This document shows, piece by piece, positions 6,355-11,758 of a DNA stretch of 11,758 bases; position 1 is the stretch's first letter; every line of letters begins with the position of its first letter. Under the pieces are notes generated by a model. That model was not told where the DNA came from. It saw nothing but the letters and a program-made list of their open reading frames with translations, and did not search any database. The position numbers and the translations under genes are program-made. This DNA comes from Microbacteriaceae bacterium (lineage in GTDB: Bacteria > Actinomycetota > Actinomycetes > Actinomycetales > Microbacteriaceae), in the NCBI GenBank assembly GCA_947454285.1, contig CANGJO010000025.1:1-11758 (forward strand), given 5' to 3'.

Positions 6355-8403
6355 CTACTTCTTCTTTGCAGAAGTTTTCTTAGCAACCGGCTTAGCCGCA
6401 GACTTTTTAGCCACAACCTTCTTTGCCACTGGCTTCTTGGCCCCAGCCTTAACCTGGGCCGCCGCAGCAGCCTTAGCCACCTTTGCCTTAGCAGCGCTTG
6501 AACCCTTTACCGGAATGGCAATTGGGCCCTGCTTTGAAACCGGACGTGACTTCTTGCTCAACCACTGTGGGCGCTTCGGCAACTTCTTAACCGGCTTAAA
6601 GATCTTTGCAATGTCTTCTGCCTGAAGAGTCTCGCGCTCCATCAGTTCCTTGGCCATTGCATCAAGAACCTTGCGGTTAGTCATCAATGCCTTGTATGCC
6701 TCGTCGTGCGCGGCATCAAGAATCAAACGAACCTCGGCGTCAATCTGCTGAGCAGTTGCCTCCGAGTATTCGCGAGCCTGTGCCATATCGCGACCGATAA
6801 AAACCTCGCCGCTATTGCCGAACGAAGTGGCACCCAGCTTGGCCGAGAAACCGTACTTGATAACCATGTCACGAGCAATGTTGGTTGCCTTTTCAAAGTC
6901 GTTCGATGCACCGGTGGTTGGATCGTGGAAAACAATTTCCTCGGCAACGCGGCCACCCATTGCGTAGGCAATCTGATCAAGCAATTGGTTACGCGAAACG
7001 CTGTAGCGATCTTCAAGTGGCAACACCATTGTGTAACCAAGTGCGCGCCCGCGAGGAAGAATGGTCACCTTTGAAACTGGGTCGCTATTGTTCAGCGAAG
7101 CAGCAACCAGTGCGTGACCGGCCTCGTGGTACGCGGTGTTCAGGCGCTCACGGTCTTGCATCAAGCGAGACTTCTTCTGCGGTCCACCAATTACGCGGTC
7201 GATTGCCTCATCTAGAGTCGCAGCAGAAATTTCGCTGTCACCCTGACGTGCAGTCAACAGCGCCGCCTCGTTCAAAACGTTTGCCAAGTCGGCACCTGTG
7301 AAACCAGGTGTGCGGCGAGCAACGCTAGCCATGTCTACCTCGGCGGCAATTGGCTTGTTCTTGGCATGCACCTTCAAGATTTGCTCGCGACCAATTAGGT
7401 CTGGGGCGCCAACACCAATCTGACGATCAAAACGACCAGGGCGTAGCAACGCAGGGTCAAGAATGTCAGGGCGGTTAGTTGCAGCAATCAAGATCACGTT
7501 GGTCTTTGAATCAAAACCATCCATCTCAACTAGCAACTGGTTAAGAGTCTGCTCGCGCTCGTCGTTTCCGCCACCAATACCGGCACCGCGGTGACGACCA
7601 ACTGCATCGATCTCGTCAACAAAAATAATTGCCGGCGCAGCTTGCTTTGCCTGCTCAAACAAATCGCGAACGCGCGATGCACCAACACCAACAAACATTT
7701 CAACAAAGTCTGAACCACTGATTGCAAAGAACGGAACGCCAGCTTCACCAGCAACCGCCTTGGCCAAAAGAGTCTTACCGGTTCCCGGCGGGCCATACAA
7801 AAGCACACCGCGTGGAATCTTGGCGCCAACTTTTTGGAACTTCTCTGGCTCCTTTAGGAATTCCTTGATCTCTTGCAACTCTTCAAGCGCCTCGTCGCTA
7901 CCCGCAACATCGGCAAAGGTCACGTTAGATGTTTCCTTGCTCACCAACTTGGCGCGTGACTTACCAAAGTTCATCACCTTGCTGTTGCCGCCTTGCAGGC
8001 CAGACATCAAGAACCAGAAAATCGCACCGATAATCACGAACGGCAACAGTGTGCCAAGCAGTGACAGGTACCACGGGGTTGACTGAACGTCGTCGTTGTA
8101 GCCATCGGTGATGTCAGCCGCAGCAATTGCATCGGCAACCTGAGGTCCGCGCGATGCCACGTAATAGAACTGAATGTGATCGCCATACTTGGCGTCTGCG
8201 TAGTCAAGCTCAACATCAACGCGCTGGTCGTTGCCCAAGATCGTGACCTTCTGAGCCTGGCCGTTCTCAATTAGGTTCAGACCGTAAGCGGTATCAACGG
8301 TCTTTACGGTCTTGCCATTGACCATTGACGAGCCAATCAACAAAACCATTACTGCTACAAAGATCCAGACGAACGGACCGGCAAGGAGTTTCTTAAAGTT
8401 CAT
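6355..8403 (-). CDS. ftsH: ATP-dependent zinc metalloprotease FtsH with lysine/alanine-rich tail
   Basis: FtsH is a membrane-anchored hexameric AAA+ protease that degrades misfolded membrane proteins and selected cytoplasmic proteins. The 682-residue protein has an N-terminal membrane helix (about 11-28), an extracytoplasmic domain (about 30-110) and a second helix (about 112-134). The AAA domain follows: Walker A GPPGTGKT 204-211, Walker B IIFVDEID 259-266, and a second region of homology around ATNRPDILDPALLRPGRFDR (308-327). The peptidase has HEAGH at 426-430, with Asp 502 in SNDFEKAT as the likely third zinc ligand. After the peptidase helices the chain runs on into a basic tail. The last 48 residues hold about 16 Lys and 17 Ala and no acidic residue, with VAKK three times. 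FtsH tails vary between species, but this one resembles histone H1-like or HupB tails. The start MNFKKLLAGP matches related proteins; a hairpin lies just before it. Confidence 0.97.
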   Translation of the reverse strand: MNFKKLLAGPFVWIFVAVMVLLIGSSMVNGKTVKTVDTAYGLNLIENGQAQKVTILGNDQRVDVELDYADAKYGDHIQFYYVASRGPQVADAIAAADITDGYNDDVQSTPWYLSLLGTLLPFVIIGAIFWFLMSGLQGGNSKVMNFGKSRAKLVSKETSNVTFADVAGSDEALEELQEIKEFLKEPEKFQKVGAKIPRGVLLYGPPGTGKTLLAKAVAGEAGVPFFAISGSDFVEMFVGVGASRVRDLFEQAKQAAPAIIFVDEIDAVGRHRGAGIGGGNDEREQTLNQLLVEMDGFDSKTNVILIAATNRPDILDPALLRPGRFDRQIGVGAPDLIGREQILKVHAKNKPIAAEVDMASVARRTPGFTGADLANVLNEAALLTARQGDSEISAATLDEAIDRVIGGPQKKSRLMQDRERLNTAYHEAGHALVAASLNNSDPVSKVTILPRGRALGYTMVLPLEDRYSVSRNQLLDQIAYAMGGRVAEEIVFHDPTTGASNDFEKATNIARDMVIKYGFSAKLGATSFGNSGEVFIGRDMAQAREYSEATAQQIDAEVRLILDAAHDEAYKALMTNRKVLDAMAKELMERETLQAEDIAKIFKPVKKLPKRPQWLSKKSRPVSKQGPIAIPVKGSSAAKAKVAKAAAAAQVKAGAKKPVAKKVVAKKSAAKPVAKKTSAKKK

Positions 8404-8406
8404 AAT

Positions 8407-8421
8407 TGAGGCAGGGCCTCA
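8407..8421 (-). promoter_or_regulatory. Hairpin in the ftsH translation initiation region
   Basis: On the minus strand TGAGGC-CCT-GCCTCA (8421 to 8407) forms a six-base-pair stem with a three-base loop, three bases before the ftsH ATG. The best Shine-Dalgarno, AGAAAGG (8430 to 8424), is 20 bases from the ATG in linear sequence, which is too far. If the hairpin forms, the effective gap is about five bases. The only alternative, GAGG at 13 bases, would be buried in the stem. A nine-codon ORF starting with ATG at 8422 overlaps the ftsH start out of frame. Confidence 0.45.
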
Positions 8422-8429
8422 TACCTTTC

Positions 8430-8981
8430 TTATGAATAAACCTCTGGAGAGAGCACTGCAACGCCCTTTAGCGTGCGGTAGCGCTCTGCATAGTCGAGCC
8501 CGTAACCAACTACAAACTCATTCGGTATATCAAAACCAACAAGGCCGACATTTACTTCCACCTTTGCCGCAGCAGGTTTACGAAGCAACGCCACAACCTC
8601 AACGCTCGCAGCACCGCGGGCCTCTAGATTGCCCACCAACCAGCTCAATGTGAGCCCTGAGTCAATGATGTCTTCAACGATTACAACGTGACGGCCAAGT
8701 ACATCGGCGTCCAAGTCTTTAAGAATTCGCACCACACCTGAAGAAACGGTGCCAGAGCCGTATGACGAAACAGCCATCCAGTCCATCTGTGCCGGAATCT
8801 GCATTGCGCGAGATAGGTCTGCCATGAACATCACGGCACCTTTTAGCACTCCCACTAGCAGCACGTTTTTATCGGCGTACTTTTTATCTAGCTCTGCCGC
8901 TAATTCAGCAACCTTTGCGTTGATTTGGTCTTCGGTGACTAGCACCTTGGTGATTTGGTCGCTTACCTTCGAGAGGTCCAC
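8430..8981 (-). CDS. hpt: Hypoxanthine phosphoribosyltransferase
   Basis: Hpt salvages hypoxanthine (and usually guanine) with PRPP to give IMP or GMP plus pyrophosphate, in the cytoplasm. The 183-residue protein has the PRPP loop VIVEDIIDSGLTL at 100-112 (acidic pair Glu 103/Asp 104), LLVGVLKGAV at 41-50, and the purine-binding region GFDIPNEFVVGYGLDYAERYR in its C-terminal part. The start is GTG, immediately after the tilS stop (TAAGTG). It is well supported by AGGAG eight bases upstream (8994 to 8990), inside the end of tilS. The tilS-hpt-ftsH order is conserved in many bacteria, including Gram-positives. Confidence 0.95.
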   Translation of the reverse strand: MDLSKVSDQITKVLVTEDQINAKVAELAAELDKKYADKNVLLVGVLKGAVMFMADLSRAMQIPAQMDWMAVSSYGSGTVSSGVVRILKDLDADVLGRHVVIVEDIIDSGLTLSWLVGNLEARGAASVEVVALLRKPAAAKVEVNVGLVGFDIPNEFVVGYGLDYAERYRTLKGVAVLSPEVYS

Positions 8982-9995
8982 TTAGCAGGCTCCTGTTTTG
9001 AGAGTTTTTGTGGTGTGTAGGGCAATGGTTTCACCCGTGCGTTCAACTCTAATGCCTGGCAGAGTGAGCGGTTTCTGCCCGTGCCAGTCATCCACAAGCG
9101 CATCAATCGCCAGAATGTGCACGCGGGCCAGCATCGGCGCCTGCAAAACCACTGCGGCGAGCGCGATCAATCGGTGTCTAATCGCCAGCGGCAGAGCCTT
9201 AAATTCTTCAACACCGATATCGATTCGCGTGGCCTTCTCTTTGGCTACCTTCTTATAGGCGTCCAGGGCCAGCTCGGCTAGCACTTCTTCGTCTTCGCGC
9301 AGGGTATCGGCGGTGCGGGCCAGGGCCTCGGCAATGCCCGGACCAAGCTCGGCCTCTAGCGCCGGCAACAGATTTTCGCGCACCCGCACCCGGGTGTAGG
9401 CAACATCTTTATTCATTGGATCGTGCCACGGCTCTAACCCGCTGTCGGCACAAAAGTTCTCAGTGGTCTCACGAGTAATTCCCAGCAGCGGTCGCAGGTA
9501 GATTCCGCTTACCGCAGCCATGCCATTCAGGCTTCGGCCTCCGGATCCGCGAGCCAGCCCCATCAGCACGGTCTCTGACTGGTCGTTCAGGGTGTGACCC
9601 AGCAACACCGCGTTGGCTCCGGTCTGTTCGGCAACTGCGTCGATCGCCTCGTAGCGCGCAGTTCGTGCCGCGGCCTCTGGCCCGCCATCGGTGCCCACGG
9701 TCACAGTGCGAATTTCAACCGGAAACAATCCCAACACTTGTAACTTGTGTGCGGTCTCTCCCGCGATCTGCGCAGAACCAGGTTGCATTCCGTGATCAAT
9801 CACGACCGCCCCAGCTTTCAGTTCAGCACGCGGTGCCTCGAATGCAGTCGCCGCAGCCAGTGCCAAGGAATCTGCGCCACCAGAGCAGGCCACCAAAACT
9901 AGATCGCCGGCTTGCAGGCCAGCGGCGGCAAAACCTTCGCGCACGGCACGACGAACATCGGCAATGGCCGGGGTCAATCGCGGGCGCTCGTTCAA
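8982..9995 (-). CDS. tilS: tRNA(Ile)-lysidine synthase
   Basis: TilS uses ATP and lysine to convert C34 of the CAU-anticodon tRNA-Ile into lysidine, so that it reads AUA and accepts isoleucine. The 337-residue protein has the N-type PP-loop ATPase signature SGGADS at 38-43, IDHGM at 66-70, and the family motif LGHTLNDQSETVLMGLARG at 132-150. RPLLG..RE follows at 168-176, and TRVRVRENLLPALE near 201-214. The C-terminal part is short, as in other actinobacterial TilS. The start is taken as TTG (9995), because MNERPRLTPAIADVRRAVRE matches the N-terminus of related proteins; only a weak GAAAGAA purine stretch lies upstream. It is the first gene of the minus-strand run and is divergent from ppa. 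Confidence 0.94.
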   Translation of the reverse strand: MNERPRLTPAIADVRRAVREGFAAAGLQAGDLVLVACSGGADSLALAAATAFEAPRAELKAGAVVIDHGMQPGSAQIAGETAHKLQVLGLFPVEIRTVTVGTDGGPEAAARTARYEAIDAVAEQTGANAVLLGHTLNDQSETVLMGLARGSGGRSLNGMAAVSGIYLRPLLGITRETTENFCADSGLEPWHDPMNKDVAYTRVRVRENLLPALEAELGPGIAEALARTADTLREDEEVLAELALDAYKKVAKEKATRIDIGVEEFKALPLAIRHRLIALAAVVLQAPMLARVHILAIDALVDDWHGQKPLTLPGIRVERTGETIALHTTKTLKTGAC

Positions 9996-10063
9996 CGGGT
10001 TCTTTCGGTAATCTTTTAGAAGTTGGGCAAGTAGTTCTTGCCATAAGCCTATTTAGGAGACCC
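9996..10063. promoter_or_regulatory. Divergent tilS/ppa intergenic region with inverted repeat
   Basis: These 68 bases must hold the promoters for the twelve-gene minus-strand run and for ppa, unless they start inside the genes. A perfect inverted repeat, GGCAAG-TAGTT-CTTGCC, occupies 10026-10042. I cannot place a convincing -35/-10 pair on either strand: TTGGGC at 10023 lacks a good partner, and CATAAG at 10042 is only a weak -10. The repeat could be an operator or the base of a leader hairpin. The ppa ribosome-binding site AGGAG (10055-10059) lies four bases before its ATG. Confidence 0.45.
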
Positions 10064-10555
10064 ATGGGTTACGAAGCAGTTATTGAAATTCCTCGCGGAT
10101 CACGCAACAAGTACGAGGTAGACCACGAAACCGGTCGCGTACACCTAGACCGCGTTCTATTTACTCCTTTTGTTTACCCAATCGACTACGGCTACTTCGA
10201 CAAGACTTTGGGTGGCGACGGCGACCCACTAGACGCACTGGTAATTCTTGAGTTCCCTGTTTTCCCTGGCGTTGTGGTTGACGTTCGTCCAGTTGGTGTT
10301 CTTCCTATGGAAGACGATGGCGGCATCGACGAGAAGGTTATCTGCGTACAGACCAAGGACCCTCGCTACGCACACATCAAGGACATCAACGATGTTCCTG
10401 AGCAGACTAAGAACGAGATAAAGCACTTCTTCGAGCACTACAAAGATCTAGAGCCTGGCAAGTGGGTAAAGGTTGGCGAGTGGAAGAACGCGGCTGAGGC
10501 TGAGCGTCTAATCAAAGAGGCCCTAGAGCGCTACGTACCACCAACCGGCCACTAA
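10064..10555 (+). CDS. ppa: Inorganic pyrophosphatase (soluble, family I)
   Basis: Ppa hydrolyses pyrophosphate to phosphate in the cytoplasm, pulling biosynthetic reactions forward. At 163 residues it has actinobacterial family length. The signature DGDPLDALV at 52-60 carries the metal-binding aspartates (52, 54, 57). YPIDYGY at 38-44 and PMEDDGGIDEKVI (81-93) supply further active-site residues, and PGKWVKVGEW near 131-140 carries the conserved lysines. The open frame extends about 400 bases upstream, but the ATG at 10064 is the true start: it has AGGAG four bases before it, and MGYEAVIEIPRGSRNKYE is the normal N-terminus. Codon use is biased towards preferred forms such as CGT/CGC for Arg and GAC for Asp, fitting high expression. 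A strong terminator follows the stop by ten bases. Confidence 0.97.
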   Translation: MGYEAVIEIPRGSRNKYEVDHETGRVHLDRVLFTPFVYPIDYGYFDKTLGGDGDPLDALVILEFPVFPGVVVDVRPVGVLPMEDDGGIDEKVICVQTKDPRYAHIKDINDVPEQTKNEIKHFFEHYKDLEPGKWVKVGEWKNAAEAERLIKEALERYVPPTGH

Positions 10556-10565
10556 TACTTAAACG

Positions 10566-10594
10566 AAAATCCCCCGACTCGTTCGGGGGATTTT
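10566..10594 (+). terminator. Rho-independent terminator after ppa, possibly bidirectional
   Basis: AAAATCCCCCGA (10566-10577), loop CTCGT and TCGGGGGATTTT (10583-10594) form a perfect 12-bp stem with a G/C core, followed by TTATT. The left arm begins with A residues, so on the minus strand the stem is followed by TTTTCGTTT. That strand could therefore also terminate the convergent gene whose stop is at 10608. Confidence 0.93.
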
Positions 10595-10607
10595 TTATTG
10601 CGCGAAA

Positions 10608-11114
10608 TTATCGGGTAGCTAGGTAATCGTCTAGCTGGGCAAAAGTCCCACTAAAACCAATTCGCATTGACTCTAGGTTTTCGTAATACAAATCTTCTTC
10701 GTGCGGTTGCGCGTTGATTGGCCCGCCCTCAAGGTGAATCAAAGTCTGGTCGCCGTCTTCAACAAAGGTGAGTGTGCTCTGCACTTCTAGCGGCCATTCC
10801 GGATTCATAAAGTGGCGCTGCTTCGTGCCTTCTGCATCAGAGAAGTAATTCACAAACACAATGCGCTGGTGCTGGTCAACCTCTAGGTAATCAAACGCGC
10901 CCCACATCTCAAACTGCTCGGCAGCATCTGGTTCGTTGGTCATCAGGTAGTGAAATTTTCCGCCCGGCACAACGTTGGCCTTGGCCACCTTCATCACCAA
11001 ACCGGTTGGCCCCCACCACTTTGCGAGCTCGTCTTCTTTGGTCCAGGCATTCCAAACCACACCGATAGGCGCGTTGGCAACGTGAGAGATTCTGAAAGGT
11101 TCGCGTGCAGTCAT
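10608..11114 (-). CDS. SRPBCC/AHSA1-domain protein
   Basis: This 168-residue cytoplasmic protein belongs to the START-like SRPBCC superfamily, in the group related to the Hsp90 activator Aha1 C-terminal domain. It opens with a basic strand (FRISHVANAPIGVVWNAWT, about 7-25), then ELAKWWGP (29-36). GGKFHYLM (51-58), the MWGAFDYLEVDQHQRIVFV region (70-88) and the final amphipathic helix (about 147-166) form the rest of the helix-grip fold. Such proteins bind hydrophobic ligands in a cavity. Their substrates are mostly unknown, so no specific function can be given. It is convergent with ppa, sharing the terminator. No Shine-Dalgarno precedes the ATG; instead TAAACT ends six bases upstream, suggesting a leaderless message. 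Confidence 0.85.
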   Translation of the reverse strand: MTAREPFRISHVANAPIGVVWNAWTKEDELAKWWGPTGLVMKVAKANVVPGGKFHYLMTNEPDAAEQFEMWGAFDYLEVDQHQRIVFVNYFSDAEGTKQRHFMNPEWPLEVQSTLTFVEDGDQTLIHLEGGPINAQPHEEDLYYENLESMRIGFSGTFAQLDDYLATR

Positions 11115-11120
11115 GCAAAA

Positions 11121-11126
11121 AGTTTA
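11121..11126 (-). promoter_or_regulatory. Candidate -10 box (TAAACT) for leaderless SRPBCC gene
   Basis: On the minus strand TAAACT (11126 to 11121) is followed by TTTTGC and then the ATG, placing the expected transcription start on the A of the start codon. There is no Shine-Dalgarno. No TTGACA-like -35 is seen at 16-18 bases. The hexamer is identical to the -10 candidate at the left edge of the window. Confidence 0.45.
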
Positions 11127-11155
11127 GGGCGTGCGCCGCTAATTAGTTACGCGAA

Positions 11156-11758
11156 CTAGTTGGCTGTTGGGCGCCCTGCGTAAGGGAAAAGCTCACCGTA
11201 GCGCAGCGGAACAATGCGCACGGTACGAGCTGGGTTTGGTGCCTCTAGCATCATGCCGCCACCCATGTACATCACCACGTGATACTTGTCGCCATCAAAT
11301 GCTGACTCCTGTGAGTACCACATCAAGTCGCCGCTCACCGCTTGCTGCAACGGAATTAACTTCTTGGCATACGCCATGGTGCGGAACTGATTGGTTGCCG
11401 AGTGCGTACCAATGTAAACACCAACCGCTGCATAAGAAGCCTTGGTGATTCCAGAACAGTCCCAAACGTCTGGACCCATTCCACCAAGCACGTAACGCTC
11501 ACCAAGTTGCTGCTTAGCAAATGCGAATGCACCGTCAACCTTTGCCGCGTTTGCCGGACCAACGTCATAAAGTTCTGGCGCGGTTGGCATTGTCTTGCCG
11601 GCGTTCTGGCGCGCTTCGGCAGCCAGGCCTTCTGCACGTTGACGCTCAAGATCGGCTGCGGTGTTTCGCAAGCTTGCAAGTTGCGAGTAGAAAGTTTTGT
11701 TTAGTCGATTGTTTTCATCAACCTTTGCCTGCACCGCGTTCGCTGCGTTTTGCGCTTC
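11156..11758 (-). CDS. NlpC/P60 peptidoglycan endopeptidase (5' end outside window)
   Basis: Only the C-terminal 200 residues lie in the window; the reading frame is open to the right edge, so no start is called (a GTG at 11734 is internal Val). The visible N-terminal part (about residues 1-50) is charged and Ala/Gln/Asn-rich and looks like the end of a coiled coil. A hydrolase domain follows: DCSGIT with the catalytic Cys, KYHVVMYMGGG with His, and LEAPNPAR with Glu in the position of the third residue of the Cys-His-Glu triad of mycobacterial RipA. Such enzymes are exported and cut stem peptides in the cell wall during division. A coiled coil before the domain is typical of RipA/Cgl-type proteins; the signal peptide would lie outside. 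The gene ends 41 bases before the SRPBCC gene. Confidence 0.9.
   Translation of the reverse strand, partial: EAQNAANAVQAKVDENNRLNKTFYSQLASLRNTAADLERQRAEGLAAEARQNAGKTMPTAPELYDVGPANAAKVDGAFAFAKQQLGERYVLGGMGPDVWDCSGITKASYAAVGVYIGTHSATNQFRTMAYAKKLIPLQQAVSGDLMWYSQESAFDGDKYHVVMYMGGGMMLEAPNPARTVRIVPLRYGELFPYAGRPTAN

Noticed and set aside
9665..10063. N-terminal extension of the ppa reading frame by about 130 codons
   Set aside because: It overlaps tilS antisense and reads as Arg/Pro/Gln-rich noise. The ATG at 10064 has a good ribosome-binding site and the family N-terminus.
11127..11140. GC-rich GGCG..CGCC element after the NlpC/P60 gene as a terminator
   Set aside because: The stem is only four pairs with a two-base loop. 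The following T run is better explained as the spacer between TAAACT and the ATG.

Overview
The window looks like an ordinary, compact piece of an actinobacterial chromosome, most likely from a Microbacteriaceae-type organism with a small genome, such as the freshwater Luna/Rhodoluna/Aquiluna group. This assignment is inference. It rests on moderate GC, very short intergenic gaps, and a gene order (tilS-hpt-ftsH-folE-folP-folB-folK-DUF3180-DUF2520-panC-lysS) that I know from Mycobacterium tuberculosis and other actinobacteria.

Layout: positions 1-9995 hold twelve genes, all on the minus strand. Transcription runs from tilS at the right to a small membrane protein at the left. Junctions are tight. 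Three are one-base TAATG overlaps, one is a four-base TTGA overlap, and the largest gap is 41 bases, before folB. Positions 10064-10555 carry ppa on the plus strand, divergent from tilS across a 68-base region with an inverted repeat. A strong stem-loop terminator follows ppa and lies between it and a convergent SRPBCC/AHSA1-domain gene. The right edge holds the 3' part of an NlpC/P60 cell-wall peptidase gene. The left edge (1-68) carries a promoter-like sequence pointing out of the window.

Together, tilS and lysS serve lysine-related steps of translation (lysidine modification of a tRNA-Ile and charging of tRNA-Lys). hpt salvages purines. ftsH is the membrane AAA+ protease. folE, folP, folB and folK supply the dihydropteroate branch of folate synthesis. 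panC, perhaps with the neighbouring DUF2520 oxidoreductase, serves pantothenate synthesis. ppa pulls pyrophosphate-releasing reactions forward, including those of PanC, LysS, FolP, TilS and Hpt.

I found no phage, transposon, CRISPR, defence or secondary-metabolism locus and no clearly new system. The points worth a second look are small: a lysine/alanine-rich histone-like tail on FtsH, a hairpin between a ribosome-binding site and the ftsH start, TANNNT boxes placed for leaderless mRNAs at folB and the SRPBCC gene, the absence of panD and coaX from the usual cluster, a DUF2520 protein that seems short at its C-terminus, and a lysine-tailed small membrane protein after lysS.
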